Origin: Phycisphaeraceae bacterium
GTDB taxonomy: Bacteria; Planctomycetota; Phycisphaerae; Phycisphaerales; Phycisphaeraceae
Length of the DNA: 15,960 nt
Reading direction: 5' to 3'
Assembly: GCA_029260675.1 (NCBI GenBank)
Contig: JAJDCV010000227.1
Coordinates: forward strand, 1 to 15,960
This document shows, in pieces, positions 1 through 6,573 of the stretch (positions are counted from its first letter, which is position 1; every line of letters starts with the position of its first letter). Made by a program: the position numbers and the translations under genes. The notes under the pieces are model-generated. The model was not told the origin of the DNA and ran no database searches. It worked only from the letters and a program-made list of their open reading frames with translations.

Positions 1-676
1 CACCAAGGACCCGGTTGCGAACCCTGGTTAAGAAATGGTTTTGTTCGACCTGAGAAGTCCTCTGGCGGAAGTGCAGGGCGTAGGCGTCGAGTCGGCGGTA
101 GTCCTGTGGGCTCAAGAGAGGGATGGCACGCGGGGCTTCAATGGTTTCCAGCACGACCCGGTCGGCGGCAGAGCCCCCGTCACCCAACGGTGTCTGCGGC
201 GGATCAGACACACGCACCAGCACATCCACATATCCGTAGACGGAGCCTAATAGCCCCAGATCCTGGAAAAACCTGGCACCGCCATTGGCACTGAACACCC
301 GGCGGAGGAAACGCTGGATCGTCTCGGCTCGCCGGGGGTCTTTGGCTGTACTCTGGATCGAAAGCGGCTTGCCGAACATGAAGTCGACGTTGGTGTGCAT
401 CCGCCACGCGATATCATTCTCGATCACGATCTCGCGACCGGCTTGGGCGTCCGGGTCATCGCCCCCCCGGGATCGAGCCAGCCTCTGCGGCAGGCCATCT
501 TCCTGGGCAAGTCGCCCCGTGTTCTGGCCGTTGTCTAGCCTCCGGGGATTCCGGTAGTAATCCCAGAGCCGACGCAGCCTTGGCTCCGTACCGATCCGAT
601 GCTCATCGATGAGCAGGTCAAGCAGTTCCGAAGACAAAGTACTGTTGGCTAGGTGCTGATTTGCGTTGCTGGTCAT
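1..676 (-). CDS. Phage portal protein-like (SPP1 gp6 type), 3' end cut by window edge
   Basis: An open frame without stops runs from ATG at 676 to the left edge, giving 225 residues and lacking its C-terminus. Portal proteins form the dodecameric channel at a capsid vertex through which DNA is packaged. The N-terminal pattern fits the SPP1 gp6-like family: a basic segment with LWDYYRNP near residues 37-44, then an invariant-looking core with VDFMFGKPLSI at 97-107, an NGG turn at 131-133, and GLLGSVYGYVDVLVRV at 141-156. That core (a helix ending in FGKP, then a hydrophobic yG-v-V segment) is the part of the family I recognise. No good Shine-Dalgarno precedes 676; an in-frame ATG at 712 is an alternative start. 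It is the first gene of its strand here, divergent from a sigma-54 activator, and no terminase lies upstream in the window. The family call is by eye from motifs; the reading frame itself is much surer. Confidence 0.6.
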   Translation of the reverse strand, partial: MTSNANQHLANSTLSSELLDLLIDEHRIGTEPRLRRLWDYYRNPRRLDNGQNTGRLAQEDGLPQRLARSRGGDDPDAQAGREIVIENDIAWRMHTNVDFMFGKPLSIQSTAKDPRRAETIQRFLRRVFSANGGARFFQDLGLLGSVYGYVDVLVRVSDPPQTPLGDGGSAADRVVLETIEAPRAIPLLSPQDYRRLDAYALHFRQRTSQVEQNHFLTRVRNRVLG

Positions 677-923
677 CGTGGTAATCACTCGCTGACTGGT
701 GACGTATCGCATGGAGCGGTTCGAGGCCGGCCCTGTGGTTCGCAGCCATGCGTTCGCTCTTCACTCTTGGCGGATACGACAGCATTCAGCGCACAACAGC
801 AGCACATCTCAGCTATGACTGAAATTAAGTCCTGCAAAGACATAATGAAGCAGAATCCGGGCTGATGAAATATTTGTATGGTATTTGTTTGGTTTTGTGC
901 GCACCATCTCGGCAGATAGCCGC

Positions 924-952
924 TTGCAAAGTGTCCCCGGTGATGATTTAAT
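924..952 (+). promoter_or_regulatory. Putative sigma-70-type promoter, near-leaderless, for the sigma-54 activator gene
   Basis: TTGCAA at 924-929 and TTTAAT at 947-952 are separated by 17 nt, and TGA directly precedes the second box, as in an extended -10. The predicted start of transcription is near 958-960, only 2-4 nt before the ATG at 962. No Shine-Dalgarno sequence is visible, which is consistent with a leaderless or nearly leaderless mRNA. This is a motif match only. Confidence 0.45.
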
Positions 953-961
953 TAGCAGACC

Positions 962-2569
962 ATGCGGCGAGCTGAACAAGAATTAGACATTTTGGAGCAA
1001 ATCAGTCAAATCCTTGGCGATGGGCTCGAGTTAAGCCAACTCTTTCAACGTGTGATGGCGTTGCTCAGTGATCGATTACATATCCAGAGGGCGTCATTGG
1101 TGTTATGGGACCAGGCCTCTGACCAGCTGCGCATCGTGGCCAGCATTGGCCTAAGTGCCGCTGAGCAGCAGCGTGGCCGTTACGCAGCCGGGGAAGGGGT
1201 GACCGGACAGGTACTGGCTTCGGGTGAACCCGAGGTGGTCAGGGATATCACCAAGCACCCGGCATTTCTAAACCGCACGGGCAGCCGGGACCTCGAAGAA
1301 ACCCACACCACAAACGTACCGACCAGTTTCATCTGCGTACCCGTCAACGACGGGGGCCAGACCGTCGGGACCATCAGCATCGATAAACCCTTCATCGACG
1401 AACAACATCTCCACGCCGACACCCGGCTCCTGACCATTGTCGCCGGCTCGATCGCACAGACGATCCGCATCCACCACCTCATCCAGGTCGAGAAGGACCA
1501 GTGGCTGGAGGAAACCCAACTCCTGCGGGACAACCTCAGGGGGAAATACAAATTCGACAACATCATCGGGTCCAGTCCGGCAATGCTGGATGTGCTCGCG
1601 ACCATCGGGCAGGTCGCCAGCAGCCGGGCGACGGTGCTTCTGCTGGGCGAGACCGGTTGCGGCAAGGAGTTGATCGCCAAAGCGATCCACTTCAATTCAC
1701 CCCGGGTAGATCACCCCCTGATCAGGATCAACTGCGGCGCCCTGTCGCCCCAGTTGCTTGAATCGGAGCTGTTCGGCCATATCAAGGGGGCCTTCACAGG
1801 GGCGGTCAAAGACAAGATCGGCAGGTTCCAGGCCGCGGAAGGGGGCTCGATCTTCCTGGATGAGATCGGAACCCTGGACCCACAGCTACAGGTCAAGCTC
1901 CTGCGAGTGCTTCAGGAACGCGAATTTGAGCGGGTCGGTGATCATAAAACGGTCAAGGTCGACGCCCGGATTATCGCCGCGACCAACCTCGACCTCGAAG
2001 ATGAGATCAGGAAAGGCAACTTCCGGGAGGATCTGTATTACAGACTCAACGTCGTTCAGATTAACTTGCCCCCACTGCGCAAAAGGCGGGAAGACATCAC
2101 CCGGCTGATCGATTTTTTCCTGGACAAATACAACACGGAAAACCAACGCGGCTTGCGGAAAATAAACCGCGACATCCTGAACACCCTGCTTCGGTATCCC
2201 TGGCCAGGCAACGTCCGCGAACTGGAGAACGCGATGGAGCGGGCGGTCGTGCTGTCCACGGGAGAAGAATTCTCCGTAGATCTGTTGCCGCTCCAGATCC
2301 GGTTGTTTTCAAAACAGACCCGGTCAGACTCAACGGATACTTCGATCGAATCGCTTGCCTCGCGCCTGGCCGAGCACGCCATCCGCGAGTACCAGGCTTG
2401 TGAGGGCCAGGTCTACGACCTGGTGATCGGCGAGATCGAGAAACAGCTCATCCGTGAGGCCTTGGACTGCAACAGCGGCGTGAAAGTACGAACGGCCGAC
2501 TTCCTCGGTATCAACCGCAACACACTCAATAAGAAAATCAAAGATCTTGGGATAGAGGCGGAAGACTAG
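962..2569 (+). CDS. Sigma-54-dependent transcriptional activator, NifA-type (GAF-AAA+-Fis)
   Basis: This 535-residue bacterial enhancer-binding protein would use ATP hydrolysis to open promoters held by sigma-54 RNA polymerase. A GAF sensory domain spans about 5-172, with GRYAAGEGVTG at 72-82 and FLNRTG at 102-107, a pattern typical of NifA GAF domains. The AAA+ domain follows at about 200-440: Walker A GETGCGKE at 229-236, the sigma-54 contact loop GAFTGA at 276-281, Walker B SIFLDE at 296-301, sensor I ATN at 340-342, arginine-finger region REDLYYRL at 355-362, and WPGNVREL at 414-421. A Fis-type helix-turn-helix ends the protein at about 488-530. All catalytic motifs look intact. There is no receiver domain, so the input is probably a ligand or partner rather than phosphorylation. 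The cysteine cluster of oxygen-sensitive NifA is absent. No nitrogen-fixation gene is nearby, so NifA describes the architecture, not the target. ATG 962 is the first start after an in-frame stop at 953. Confidence 0.93.
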   Translation: MRRAEQELDILEQISQILGDGLELSQLFQRVMALLSDRLHIQRASLVLWDQASDQLRIVASIGLSAAEQQRGRYAAGEGVTGQVLASGEPEVVRDITKHPAFLNRTGSRDLEETHTTNVPTSFICVPVNDGGQTVGTISIDKPFIDEQHLHADTRLLTIVAGSIAQTIRIHHLIQVEKDQWLEETQLLRDNLRGKYKFDNIIGSSPAMLDVLATIGQVASSRATVLLLGETGCGKELIAKAIHFNSPRVDHPLIRINCGALSPQLLESELFGHIKGAFTGAVKDKIGRFQAAEGGSIFLDEIGTLDPQLQVKLLRVLQEREFERVGDHKTVKVDARIIAATNLDLEDEIRKGNFREDLYYRLNVVQINLPPLRKRREDITRLIDFFLDKYNTENQRGLRKINRDILNTLLRYPWPGNVRELENAMERAVVLSTGEEFSVDLLPLQIRLFSKQTRSDSTDTSIESLASRLAEHAIREYQACEGQVYDLVIGEIEKQLIREALDCNSGVKVRTADFLGINRNTLNKKIKDLGIEAED

Positions 2570-2602
2570 CCGGGGACTGGCACCGTACTGAAGTCGAAAT
2601 TC

Positions 2603-3292
2603 TCACGCGGCACGGCGTTGTGTCGGCGTGGGGTGATTACCAGCATGTAGAACCTCGACAGGCCTGATATTTTGACGAACTATCAATTTGACACCGCGTG
2701 GTCCTCCCCGACGCGAGGTCCGGGATCGCCGCCGAAGTAGCTTATGACAATACGAGGCGATCGACTTGGCGGGGAAGAAGCACAAACCACCGGCCACAAA
2801 ACCGGTAATCAGTCCGCCGATCAGCATCGGCATAAACACCCCCGTGCCGAGGCTGTAGATACTATGAAAAGCACTGAATACAGAACCGATGCTGGATGGG
2901 CCGAGGCCACCACCGATCGCCCTACTCAACTGTGAAAAACCCACTTCGGGAGAGGCATACCAGAACGGGCGTCCCACCGCATAGGTAAACGCGAAGACCG
3001 GGCCTATTGTCAGCGGGTTGCTGATCCACACGCAAGAAACCGCCGCAATCCGGGATGCATTAAATATCCACGCGGCCACCAGGGCCAACCCCATCTGAAA
3101 TCCGATCGTCGGTGAGAACGCGATCAGCACGCCGAGCGATACACCCAGTGCGATCCGCCTGGGGCTGGACCGCATCGGGAACAAAACCCGCAGCCATCGA
3201 CGTAGCGATACCGTGTCGAAGGAATCTCTCCCCGACCCGTGACATCCCGGTGTAATGCTAGTGGAGCCGCTCATACAGATAGCCATCGGCAT
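2603..3292 (-). CDS. DUF2062 integral membrane protein (paralogue 1)
   Basis: This is a DUF2062-family membrane protein of unknown biochemical role, 229 residues from ATG 3292. The family core is clear: SPRRIALGVSLGVLIAFSPT (residues 43-62) leads into the first hydrophobic segment, then WISNPLTIGPVFAFTY (89-104), and a last membrane segment with FMPMLIGGLITGFVAGG (153-169). The C-terminus is strongly basic (LLRRRSRTSRRGG) and presumably cytoplasmic. The frame stays open up to 3520, but the extra residues overlap the next gene and read like non-coding translation, so a downstream start is preferred. ATG 3292 and ATG 3274 both fit and neither has a clear ribosome binding site. It ends 33 bp from the convergent activator gene and lies 71 bp downstream of a paralogue on the same strand. 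Confidence 0.82.
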   Translation of the reverse strand: MPMAICMSGSTSITPGCHGSGRDSFDTVSLRRWLRVLFPMRSSPRRIALGVSLGVLIAFSPTIGFQMGLALVAAWIFNASRIAAVSCVWISNPLTIGPVFAFTYAVGRPFWYASPEVGFSQLSRAIGGGLGPSSIGSVFSAFHSIYSLGTGVFMPMLIGGLITGFVAGGLCFFPAKSIASYCHKLLRRRSRTSRRGGPRGVKLIVRQNIRPVEVLHAGNHPTPTQRRAA

Positions 3293-3363
3293 GTGGAGAC
3301 GGGATCTATGATGAAACCGCGTGAAGATGTGTAACAGAACCAACTTACACGGCTGAGCGCTAG

Positions 3364-3975
3364 TTATCCGGACGATGTTGACTTGAACCGGACCCGCGAA
3401 CGCCTGGCGCAAGCAGCCTGATAGACCATGGCCCCACGCAGCGTCAGACGGTAAGACAAGACCGCGGCAAGCAGGCCGACCACCGCCCCCCCCACCAGCA
3501 TGGGCAGAAGGTAGCCCCACCCAACCTCGAGCAGATTCACAATCCCGCTGCCGGACACAGGCAGAATCACATCAGAGCCCTGCGGCGCACCCGGAAGCTG
3601 CACCGAAGCCGCGGCAGACGCCGGCCTGGGGGAGCCGAGCACAACACCCAATTGATAAGTCAACGCGAAGATCGGGCCCATCGTGATCGGATTACTGATC
3701 CAGACGGCAAGCATCGCCGCCTTCTTGGATGCACCCACGAGCGTCGCCACCAACGCAGCGATCAGGGTCTGCAAACCGATGAATGGTGTAAAGGCGATGA
3801 AAGACCCCATCGCCACTCCAAGGGCAACCTGCCGGGGTGTTGCACGGATCATAACGATCGTGTGGGCCCACCGCCGCCAATCGAGACAACATAGTCCCCT
3901 TAAACCCCGCAACACACCTCGAGATCGAACCCCCTTCACCCGAATGAGGCCCGAGGATGTATTGGCACAGGTCAT
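3364..3975 (-). CDS. DUF2062 integral membrane protein (paralogue 2)
   Basis: A 203-residue DUF2062 membrane protein, paralogous to its downstream neighbour. Matching blocks are TPRQVALGVAMGSFIAFTPF at 46-65, WISNPITMGPIFALTYQLG at 92-110, and YLLPMLVGGAVVGLLAAVLS at 155-174. Between the second and third hydrophobic segments it carries an Ala/Ser/Pro/Gly-rich stretch (residues about 115-145) that differs from the other copy. The first 40 residues are basic and poorly hydrophobic, so the real start could be internal (ATG at residue 42), although ATG 3975 is used here. The two copies are probably co-transcribed. Function is unknown; DUF2062 domains also occur fused to glycosyltransferases in other bacteria, so a role at the cell envelope is a guess. 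Confidence 0.82.
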   Translation of the reverse strand: MTCANTSSGLIRVKGVRSRGVLRGLRGLCCLDWRRWAHTIVMIRATPRQVALGVAMGSFIAFTPFIGLQTLIAALVATLVGASKKAAMLAVWISNPITMGPIFALTYQLGVVLGSPRPASAAASVQLPGAPQGSDVILPVSGSGIVNLLEVGWGYLLPMLVGGAVVGLLAAVLSYRLTLRGAMVYQAACARRSRVRFKSTSSG

Positions 3976-4204
3976 ACCAGCCTATCGGTAGGCAAGGCGG
4001 GCGGCTGAGGTCAGGAGCCTAAGACCGAAACAACATACAAAAACGTGAACGCCATAACCCGCAGAGTCTTACGCCACCCGCTGGCATGCCCGACAGAGCC
4101 AGGCTCAAGATGCCCCCGCGATCTATGACGCCTAGGTGCCTGAACCCACATACAAGACCCACGGCCAGGGGACATCCACACACAACCACACCGCCATCCA
4201 CCGG

Positions 4205-4213
4205 TGTTATCAT
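4205..4213 (+). promoter_or_regulatory. Putative extended -10 element giving a leaderless mRNA
   Basis: TG at 4205-4206 is followed one base later by TATCAT (4208-4213), a five-of-six match to the -10 consensus in extended form. No -35 box is apparent at the usual distance. Six bases separate the hexamer from the ATG at 4220, so transcription would be expected to start at about the A of that codon. No Shine-Dalgarno is present. Confidence 0.4.
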
Positions 4214-4219
4214 GACCGC

Positions 4220-4693
4220 ATGCCCAACCCGACCCAACAGGAAGAAATCGATCGCATCATCCAGATTTATGGGCGGGATGACATCCGATCCATCATGGAG
4301 GCCGTTGAACGGCAGTTTATGGTGTTGCACCACCGCTCGCAGGTCCTGCTTGGCCTGTCGGGCATCGTCATCACCACCACCGGCTTCTCCGGCAGGCTCA
4401 TCGCCGGCACCAACGATGTCGCCAAGTGGCTGATCATCAGCGGGGTGGCCCTGGTCATGATCGCGGCCGTGACCGTGTGCTACGGCGTATTGCACCTGCG
4501 CTGGCTGACCCAGCATCCCGGAACGCAGGTCGAGCATTGGCTGAGCACGACCCTGGCGTACCGAGACCGGAAAACCCGCTTCTACCGCGTGGGGATCGTC
4601 ATGACGATGGTCGGCCTTGGACTCTACGTGGCATCGATCTTCGTCATGCTCTGGTGGCCCCTGGATTTTCCAGGCATAAACTCGATACGATGA
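4220..4693 (+). CDS. Conserved-looking membrane protein with three hydrophobic segments, function unknown
   Basis: A 157-residue protein that I do not recognise as a named family. A charged N-terminal helix (residues 1-35, with EEIDRIIQIYGRDDIRSIME) precedes three hydrophobic segments at about 41-57, 69-93 and 122-146. The first begins with the polar signature HHRSQVLLGLSGIVITTTGF, and a cytoplasmic-looking charged loop (about 97-121, including RDRKTR) separates the second and third. The frame is open upstream to 4136, but those residues are polar and unlike a protein start, and ATG 4220 fits the predicted promoter geometry. The overall shape recalls small two- or three-helix membrane effectors, but no effector or nucleotide-sensing partner sits beside it, so no defence role is claimed. 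Confidence 0.75.
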   Translation: MPNPTQQEEIDRIIQIYGRDDIRSIMEAVERQFMVLHHRSQVLLGLSGIVITTTGFSGRLIAGTNDVAKWLIISGVALVMIAAVTVCYGVLHLRWLTQHPGTQVEHWLSTTLAYRDRKTRFYRVGIVMTMVGLGLYVASIFVMLWWPLDFPGINSIR

Positions 4694-4764
4694 ACAGCGA
4701 CCTAAACCCGGATTACAACGCGTTGTTTTGTCAGCAGTTGAGGGGTGCGCCCGGGCCATGATAT

Positions 4765-4793
4765 TTGACAGATTTCCAGCCCAATGCTAGTTT
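4765..4793 (+). promoter_or_regulatory. Strong candidate sigma-70-type promoter for the exported helical-repeat protein
   Basis: A perfect TTGACA (4765-4770) is followed after 17 nt by TAGTTT (4788-4793), preceded by TG at 4785-4786 in extended -10 position. The expected transcription start is about 4800, leaving an untranslated leader near 68 nt before the ATG at 4868. The -10 hexamer itself is a weak match, but the -35, spacing and TG are ideal. Confidence 0.6.
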
Positions 4794-4867
4794 TTGCGGG
4801 TCTGGACCGGCCGCGTCCTCTGCGACGGACGGACGGCTTAATTCCCTGCCTGCCTGAGAGGACTCCG

Positions 4868-5938
4868 ATGAGATTCAGCCGATGCCCGCTTTGGCTTTTG
4901 GCGGCGCTGTGTGTCGCCACGCTGGGGCCGGGGGGCCAGCCACTACTCGCCCAAAATCAGAACTCGCTGCCGCAACCGATCCTTGGAGCCACCGCCGCAT
5001 TAACACCGCAGCAAGAAGCCACCGTCGATGCATTCGTCGATACCCAGGTCGCCAGGCTGCAGAGCAACGACCCCGGAGAAGTCGCCCAAGGTCGCTCTCG
5101 CCTCACAGAGCAGTACAGCCTCAGCACATCCGGTTTCTTCAAGGACTACTACAGCCAAGCCATCGCCACGCGGATCGCTCCCCTGCTCGCACCCGACGGC
5201 CCGCTGATGACACGCCTGAACGTGGCGATCGTCAGCGCCAAACTCTCCGGCCAGAGCCTGGTCACCGTCCTCCAAGCCGGTGAGAACGATCCCAGCGCCG
5301 CCGTCCGCTACTGGATCGCCAAAGCTGTCGGGGAAGCTGCTAAAAACAACAGGCTCAACAAACAGGAACAACAAGACGTCCTGGACGTGATGGCCAGACG
5401 CCTCAAGGCCGAAGACTCATCGCTGGTGCTTGAGCAGGTCCTTATCGCCATGGCGGAGATCGACCTGCCCGACGCCATCCTAAAGGTTCTCGAGGGACTC
5501 AACGCCCGCGTACAGTTTCACAAGCAAAATCCCGACGCACGCTTCAAACCCGTCCACGGCGGGATGAAGCAGCTCTGGAGCAAGTTGATTGCCCTACGAG
5601 CCGGCGCTAAGAACGTCGATAAGGAACAGTTTGAATTGGCGCGCATTGCCTTCCGGTATTACGCATTGATCGCCGATCAATTCGCTGCCGCTGCCGAAAA
5701 TAACGACGCTGGAAACGAAGAAGAAGCTGAAAATGCCCGGCAAGATAAAATCGCAATGGCCGCGATCTGTGGCCGTGTGATGGATGACGTAGCCAGACAA
5801 GTCCCGAGAGTGACCCCGCCCCAGCCTATCGACCCGAACAACGCCGCCGAGCTGCGTGCCTCCGCGGACCGTTGGCGAGAGGTGCTGAAAGCCCCGCCAT
5901 TTAACTTCACCGATGAAGAGTTGGCTGTCGGCGAATAA
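4868..5938 (+). CDS. Exported helical-repeat (HEAT-like) protein, function unknown
   Basis: A 356-residue protein with a Sec-type signal peptide: basic start MRFSR, hydrophobic core at about 8-20, and a likely cleavage after LLA near residue 28. The mature part is almost wholly helical, with stretches that read like degenerate HEAT repeats, for example the 116-157 region where DPSAAVRYWIAKAVGEA (141-157) is typical of such repeats, and a second pair of helices near 170-210. A Glu/Asn-rich acidic segment lies at about 277-293. No catalytic motif is visible. ATG 4868 was chosen over the longer open frame because GAGAGGA lies 5-11 nt upstream, one of the best ribosome binding sites in the window, and because the signal peptide starts there. 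It has its own promoter and ends convergently with the ylbF-like gene. A periplasmic scaffold is possible; this is inference. Confidence 0.8.
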   Translation: MRFSRCPLWLLAALCVATLGPGGQPLLAQNQNSLPQPILGATAALTPQQEATVDAFVDTQVARLQSNDPGEVAQGRSRLTEQYSLSTSGFFKDYYSQAIATRIAPLLAPDGPLMTRLNVAIVSAKLSGQSLVTVLQAGENDPSAAVRYWIAKAVGEAAKNNRLNKQEQQDVLDVMARRLKAEDSSLVLEQVLIAMAEIDLPDAILKVLEGLNARVQFHKQNPDARFKPVHGGMKQLWSKLIALRAGAKNVDKEQFELARIAFRYYALIADQFAAAAENNDAGNEEEAENARQDKIAMAAICGRVMDDVARQVPRVTPPQPIDPNNAAELRASADRWREVLKAPPFNFTDEELAVGE

Positions 5939-5986
5939 CAACCGCCCTTACCAATTGACAACACCCATTCCCAACGGCCCGCTCGA

Positions 5987-6003
5987 ACACGGTGCAGCCG
6001 TGT
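5987..6003. terminator. Small hairpin between convergent genes
   Basis: ACACGG (5987-5992) and CCGTGT (5998-6003) form a perfect 6-bp stem with a 5-nt loop in the 87-bp gap between the exported protein gene and the convergent YlbF-family gene. There is no T-run on either side, so it is not a classical intrinsic terminator. Its position between two 3' ends is the main support. Confidence 0.3.
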
Positions 6004-6025
6004 ATCGAAAATGTGGCAGCTAAGA

Positions 6026-6433
6026 CTAACCAAGGTCCGGATTTGAGACCGGCGACTCGGCCGATGCCGTACCGCCCGCCATGCCGACCGCCGCCGCCGC
6101 AGAGCTACGGCCATACATCGCGTCATCCAACCGCCTGACCAGATCCACGTAATCCATCTGGGCCAGTTGAAACTCCCGCAACACCAGATTATGAACCACC
6201 TCGGTCTGCAACGCCTGGAGCCGCTGCTTGTCTGCCACCTCGATAGGCTGCCCAGACATCTCTTTCTCGGCCACGGCTTGCAGGTGCCGATTCAAATCGT
6301 TCAACGCCCGTTGAGCCTCCGTGTCTTCCTTGAGCTTCTGAATCGCCGCCTCCAGCCGCCCCACCTTGGGATGTTCGCCAAGCTTCTCACCAAGCTCAGC
6401 AGCGGCTTTTATGATCTGATCATCGGTTGCCAT
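6026..6433 (-). CDS. YlbF/YmcA (Com_YlbF) family protein
   Basis: A 135-residue cytoplasmic, largely helical protein of the YlbF/YmcA family. In Bacillus subtilis these proteins form, with YaaT, a complex that modulates RNase Y-dependent mRNA processing. The family pattern is visible: DDQIIKAAAELGEKLGEHP at 4-22, then a charged helix 23-58 (RLEAAIQKLKEDTEAQRALN), a short proline-containing turn (GQPIEV, 61-66), and a second helix 67-107 ending in the typical YxxLxxxLDDAMYG form. The tail 109-135 is Ala/Gly/Ser-rich and probably disordered. ATG 6433 is preferred because GAGG lies about 7-10 nt upstream and the upstream part of the open frame is proline-rich and unlike the family. It is divergent from the RNase R gene, 140 bp away, a suggestive pairing. 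Confidence 0.8.
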   Translation of the reverse strand: MATDDQIIKAAAELGEKLGEHPKVGRLEAAIQKLKEDTEAQRALNDLNRHLQAVAEKEMSGQPIEVADKQRLQALQTEVVHNLVLREFQLAQMDYVDLVRRLDDAMYGRSSAAAAVGMAGGTASAESPVSNPDLG

Positions 6434-6573
6434 GTTGGGCCTCACATTGGGGTACTTCTGTCGCGGGTTATTGATCTGCGGTAGCATAGCCGGGTCGGGC
6501 AAAAGACGCTCGGCGGGCTGTGGGCTCAAGCCCGGATAAAACACCGTGAGCCGCCCCCTCGTATCTAGTCCCC

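Noticed and set aside
911..938. Possible sigma-54 (GG-N10-GC) promoter near the activator gene, either strand
   Set aside because: GG and TTGCA occur, but the GG-to-GC spacing is 13 on the plus strand and 9 on the minus strand instead of 10.
677..961. Search for a small gene or RNA in the 285-bp gap between the portal-like and activator genes
   Set aside because: Short frames exist but lack ribosome binding sites and protein-like composition; apart from the putative promoter at 924-952 nothing is supported.
1180..1695. Two overlapping minus-strand frames of 171 and 140 codons
   Set aside because: They lie wholly inside the sigma-54 activator, whose plus-strand protein has all expected motifs; these are shadows.
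2744..2935. Plus-strand frame of 63 codons
   Set aside because: It is antisense to the conserved C-terminal half of a DUF2062 gene and has no coding features.
3293..3520. N-terminal extension of the first DUF2062 gene
   Set aside because: It overlaps the second DUF2062 gene in another frame, has a poly-Gly low-complexity start, and the family begins near the basic SPRR block.
4136..4219. Upstream extension of the three-helix membrane protein
   Set aside because: The residues are His/Thr-rich and polar, lack a ribosome binding site, and overlap the predicted promoter.
4019..4759. Long open frame (246 codons) on the minus strand
   Set aside because: It is antisense to the three-helix membrane protein, is rich in Asp, His and Gly in the manner of reverse-frame translation of GC-rich coding DNA, and shows no domain or ribosome binding site.
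4800..4867. Possible riboswitch in the 68-nt leader of the exported protein gene
   Set aside because: No known aptamer pattern or terminator/anti-terminator pair could be seen.
6562..6573. TATCTA six bases before the rnr ATG as a leaderless promoter
   Set aside because: Only three of six bases match the -10 consensus, with no TG extension and no -35; too weak to list.
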